Origin: Clostridium tagluense
GTDB taxonomy: Bacteria > Bacillota > Clostridia > Clostridiales > Clostridiaceae
Direction: 5' to 3'
NCBI RefSeq assembly: GCF_003865095.1
Contig: NZ_BHYK01000018.1
Span: 1 to 64,000 of the forward strand
Length of the DNA stretch: 64,000 bases
Shown piece by piece: positions 63,784-64,000 of the stretch. The position numbers and the translations under genes are program-made. The notes below the pieces were generated by a model. It made no database searches. It saw only the letters and a program-made list of their open reading frames with translations, and was not told where the DNA came from. Positions within the stretch are counted from its first letter, which is position 1; every line of letters begins with the position of its first letter.

Positions 63784-63829
63784 GAATATAATGATAATAT
63801 TTGCCAATTGGAAATTTTTTTAATTGTGC

Positions 63830-63871
63830 AAAAAAGACTGGTGATTAGTAAAACTAATGGCCAGTCTTTTT
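63830..63871. terminator. Bidirectional terminator after EamA gene
   Basis: AAAAAGACTGG pairs with CCAGTCTTTTT with an inner ATTAGT/ACTAAT stem, between the EamA gene and the minus-strand DUF3048 gene. Confidence 0.85.
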
Positions 63872-63878
63872 CTATAAT

Positions 63879-64000
63879 TTATTTTATATCTATTTTGCTA
63901 CTTTTATCTACAATATTCCAGCAAGTCTTTCCAGGATTTAATGGTAAATCATTACCTTCCTCATCGGTTAGAAGAGTTTGTGAAGTGGAATTTTTTTTGG
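63879..64000 (-). CDS. DUF3048-like protein, C-terminal end (cut by window)
   Basis: On the minus strand an open frame enters from the right edge and stops at TAA 63881-63879. About 40 residues are visible, with LLTDEEGNDLPLNPGKTCWN and IVDKSSKIDIK. The NPGKTW-I-V segment is the conserved C-terminus of DUF3048 (YerB-like) lipoproteins. The rest of the gene is outside the window. Identification rests on a short match. Confidence 0.55.
   Translation of the reverse strand, partial: KKNSTSQTLLTDEEGNDLPLNPGKTCWNIVDKSSKIDIK

Noticed and set aside
1-64000. CRISPR array, prophage or complete insertion sequence
   Set aside because: No regularly spaced repeats, phage structural genes or transposase frames were seen; only the group II intron end is mobile.

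Overview
The window is AT-rich, Gram-positive DNA with strong purine-rich Shine-Dalgarno (SD) sites, many GTG and TTG starts and numerous Rho-independent terminators. Gene families (sigma-54/LevR PTS control, oleate hydratase, SDR-type threonine dehydrogenase, YARHG and YdjI/YdjG proteins, many APC permeases) point to an anaerobic Firmicute of the Clostridium sensu stricto type. I do not claim a species. It looks like ordinary chromosome, with one group II intron end and several decayed genes; I see no phage, CRISPR array or complete insertion sequence.

Layout. 1-4.3 kb: 3' end of a group II intron, then a heterodimeric ABC exporter pair and a tiny membrane protein. 4.7-6.5 kb: multi-pass membrane protein divergent from a TetR regulator. 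6.6-10.2 kb (minus): threonine catabolism operon kbl-tdh-permease. 10.2-11.1 kb: gene graveyard with a DeoR remnant. 11.1-16.0 kb: HAD phosphatase, oleate hydratase, metallo-beta-lactamase-fold hydrolase, tRNA-Leu(UAG) and a secreted six-repeat protein. 16.4-20.1 kb: methionine ABC importer metNIQ joined to an MtaA-like methyltransferase. 20.2-24.5 kb: flippase, YARHG protein, chemoreceptor. 24.9-27.4 kb: NrtR-pncB NAD salvage pair. 27.5-35.5 kb: LevR-type activator, sigma-54 promoter and a lactose/cellobiose-class PTS operon with GH4 and MupG-like hydrolases and its own HPr. 35.7-41.5 kb: lipoprotein plus two-component system, then a second chemoreceptor. 41.6-46.6 kb: C39-like protein, YdjI/YdjG pair, ECF sigma/anti-sigma pair. 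46.8-52.5 kb: gpmA, then a second sigma-54 activator and promoter driving two fold-type-II PLP enzymes. 52.7-57.0 kb: Cys-rich small protein, two-component system, DedA and UppP. 57.1-64 kb: APC permeases, a tandem amidase with one dead domain, an EamA transporter and the end of a DUF3048 gene.

How the genes work together. Several blocks are self-contained regulon-plus-pathway units: NrtR with PncB, LevR with the PTS, the 47.7-kb activator with two PLP enzymes, and the sigma/anti-sigma pair. Perfect TGGCAC-N5-TTGCT promoters occur at 30427 and 49614, each downstream of an activator with a GAYTGA or GAFTGA loop. Envelope functions recur: amidase, UppP, DedA, YdjI/G, MupG-like enzyme, lipoprotein and flippase. 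The least expected items are the amidase whose first domain has lost all three zinc ligands, the metNIQ-MtaA-like linkage, the sigma-54 PLP-enzyme unit, a roughly 43-bp promoter element shared by genes 52 kb apart, a 40-bp perfect palindrome closing a possible small RNA, and a 30-bp tandem duplication giving metQ two ribosome binding sites and two starts.
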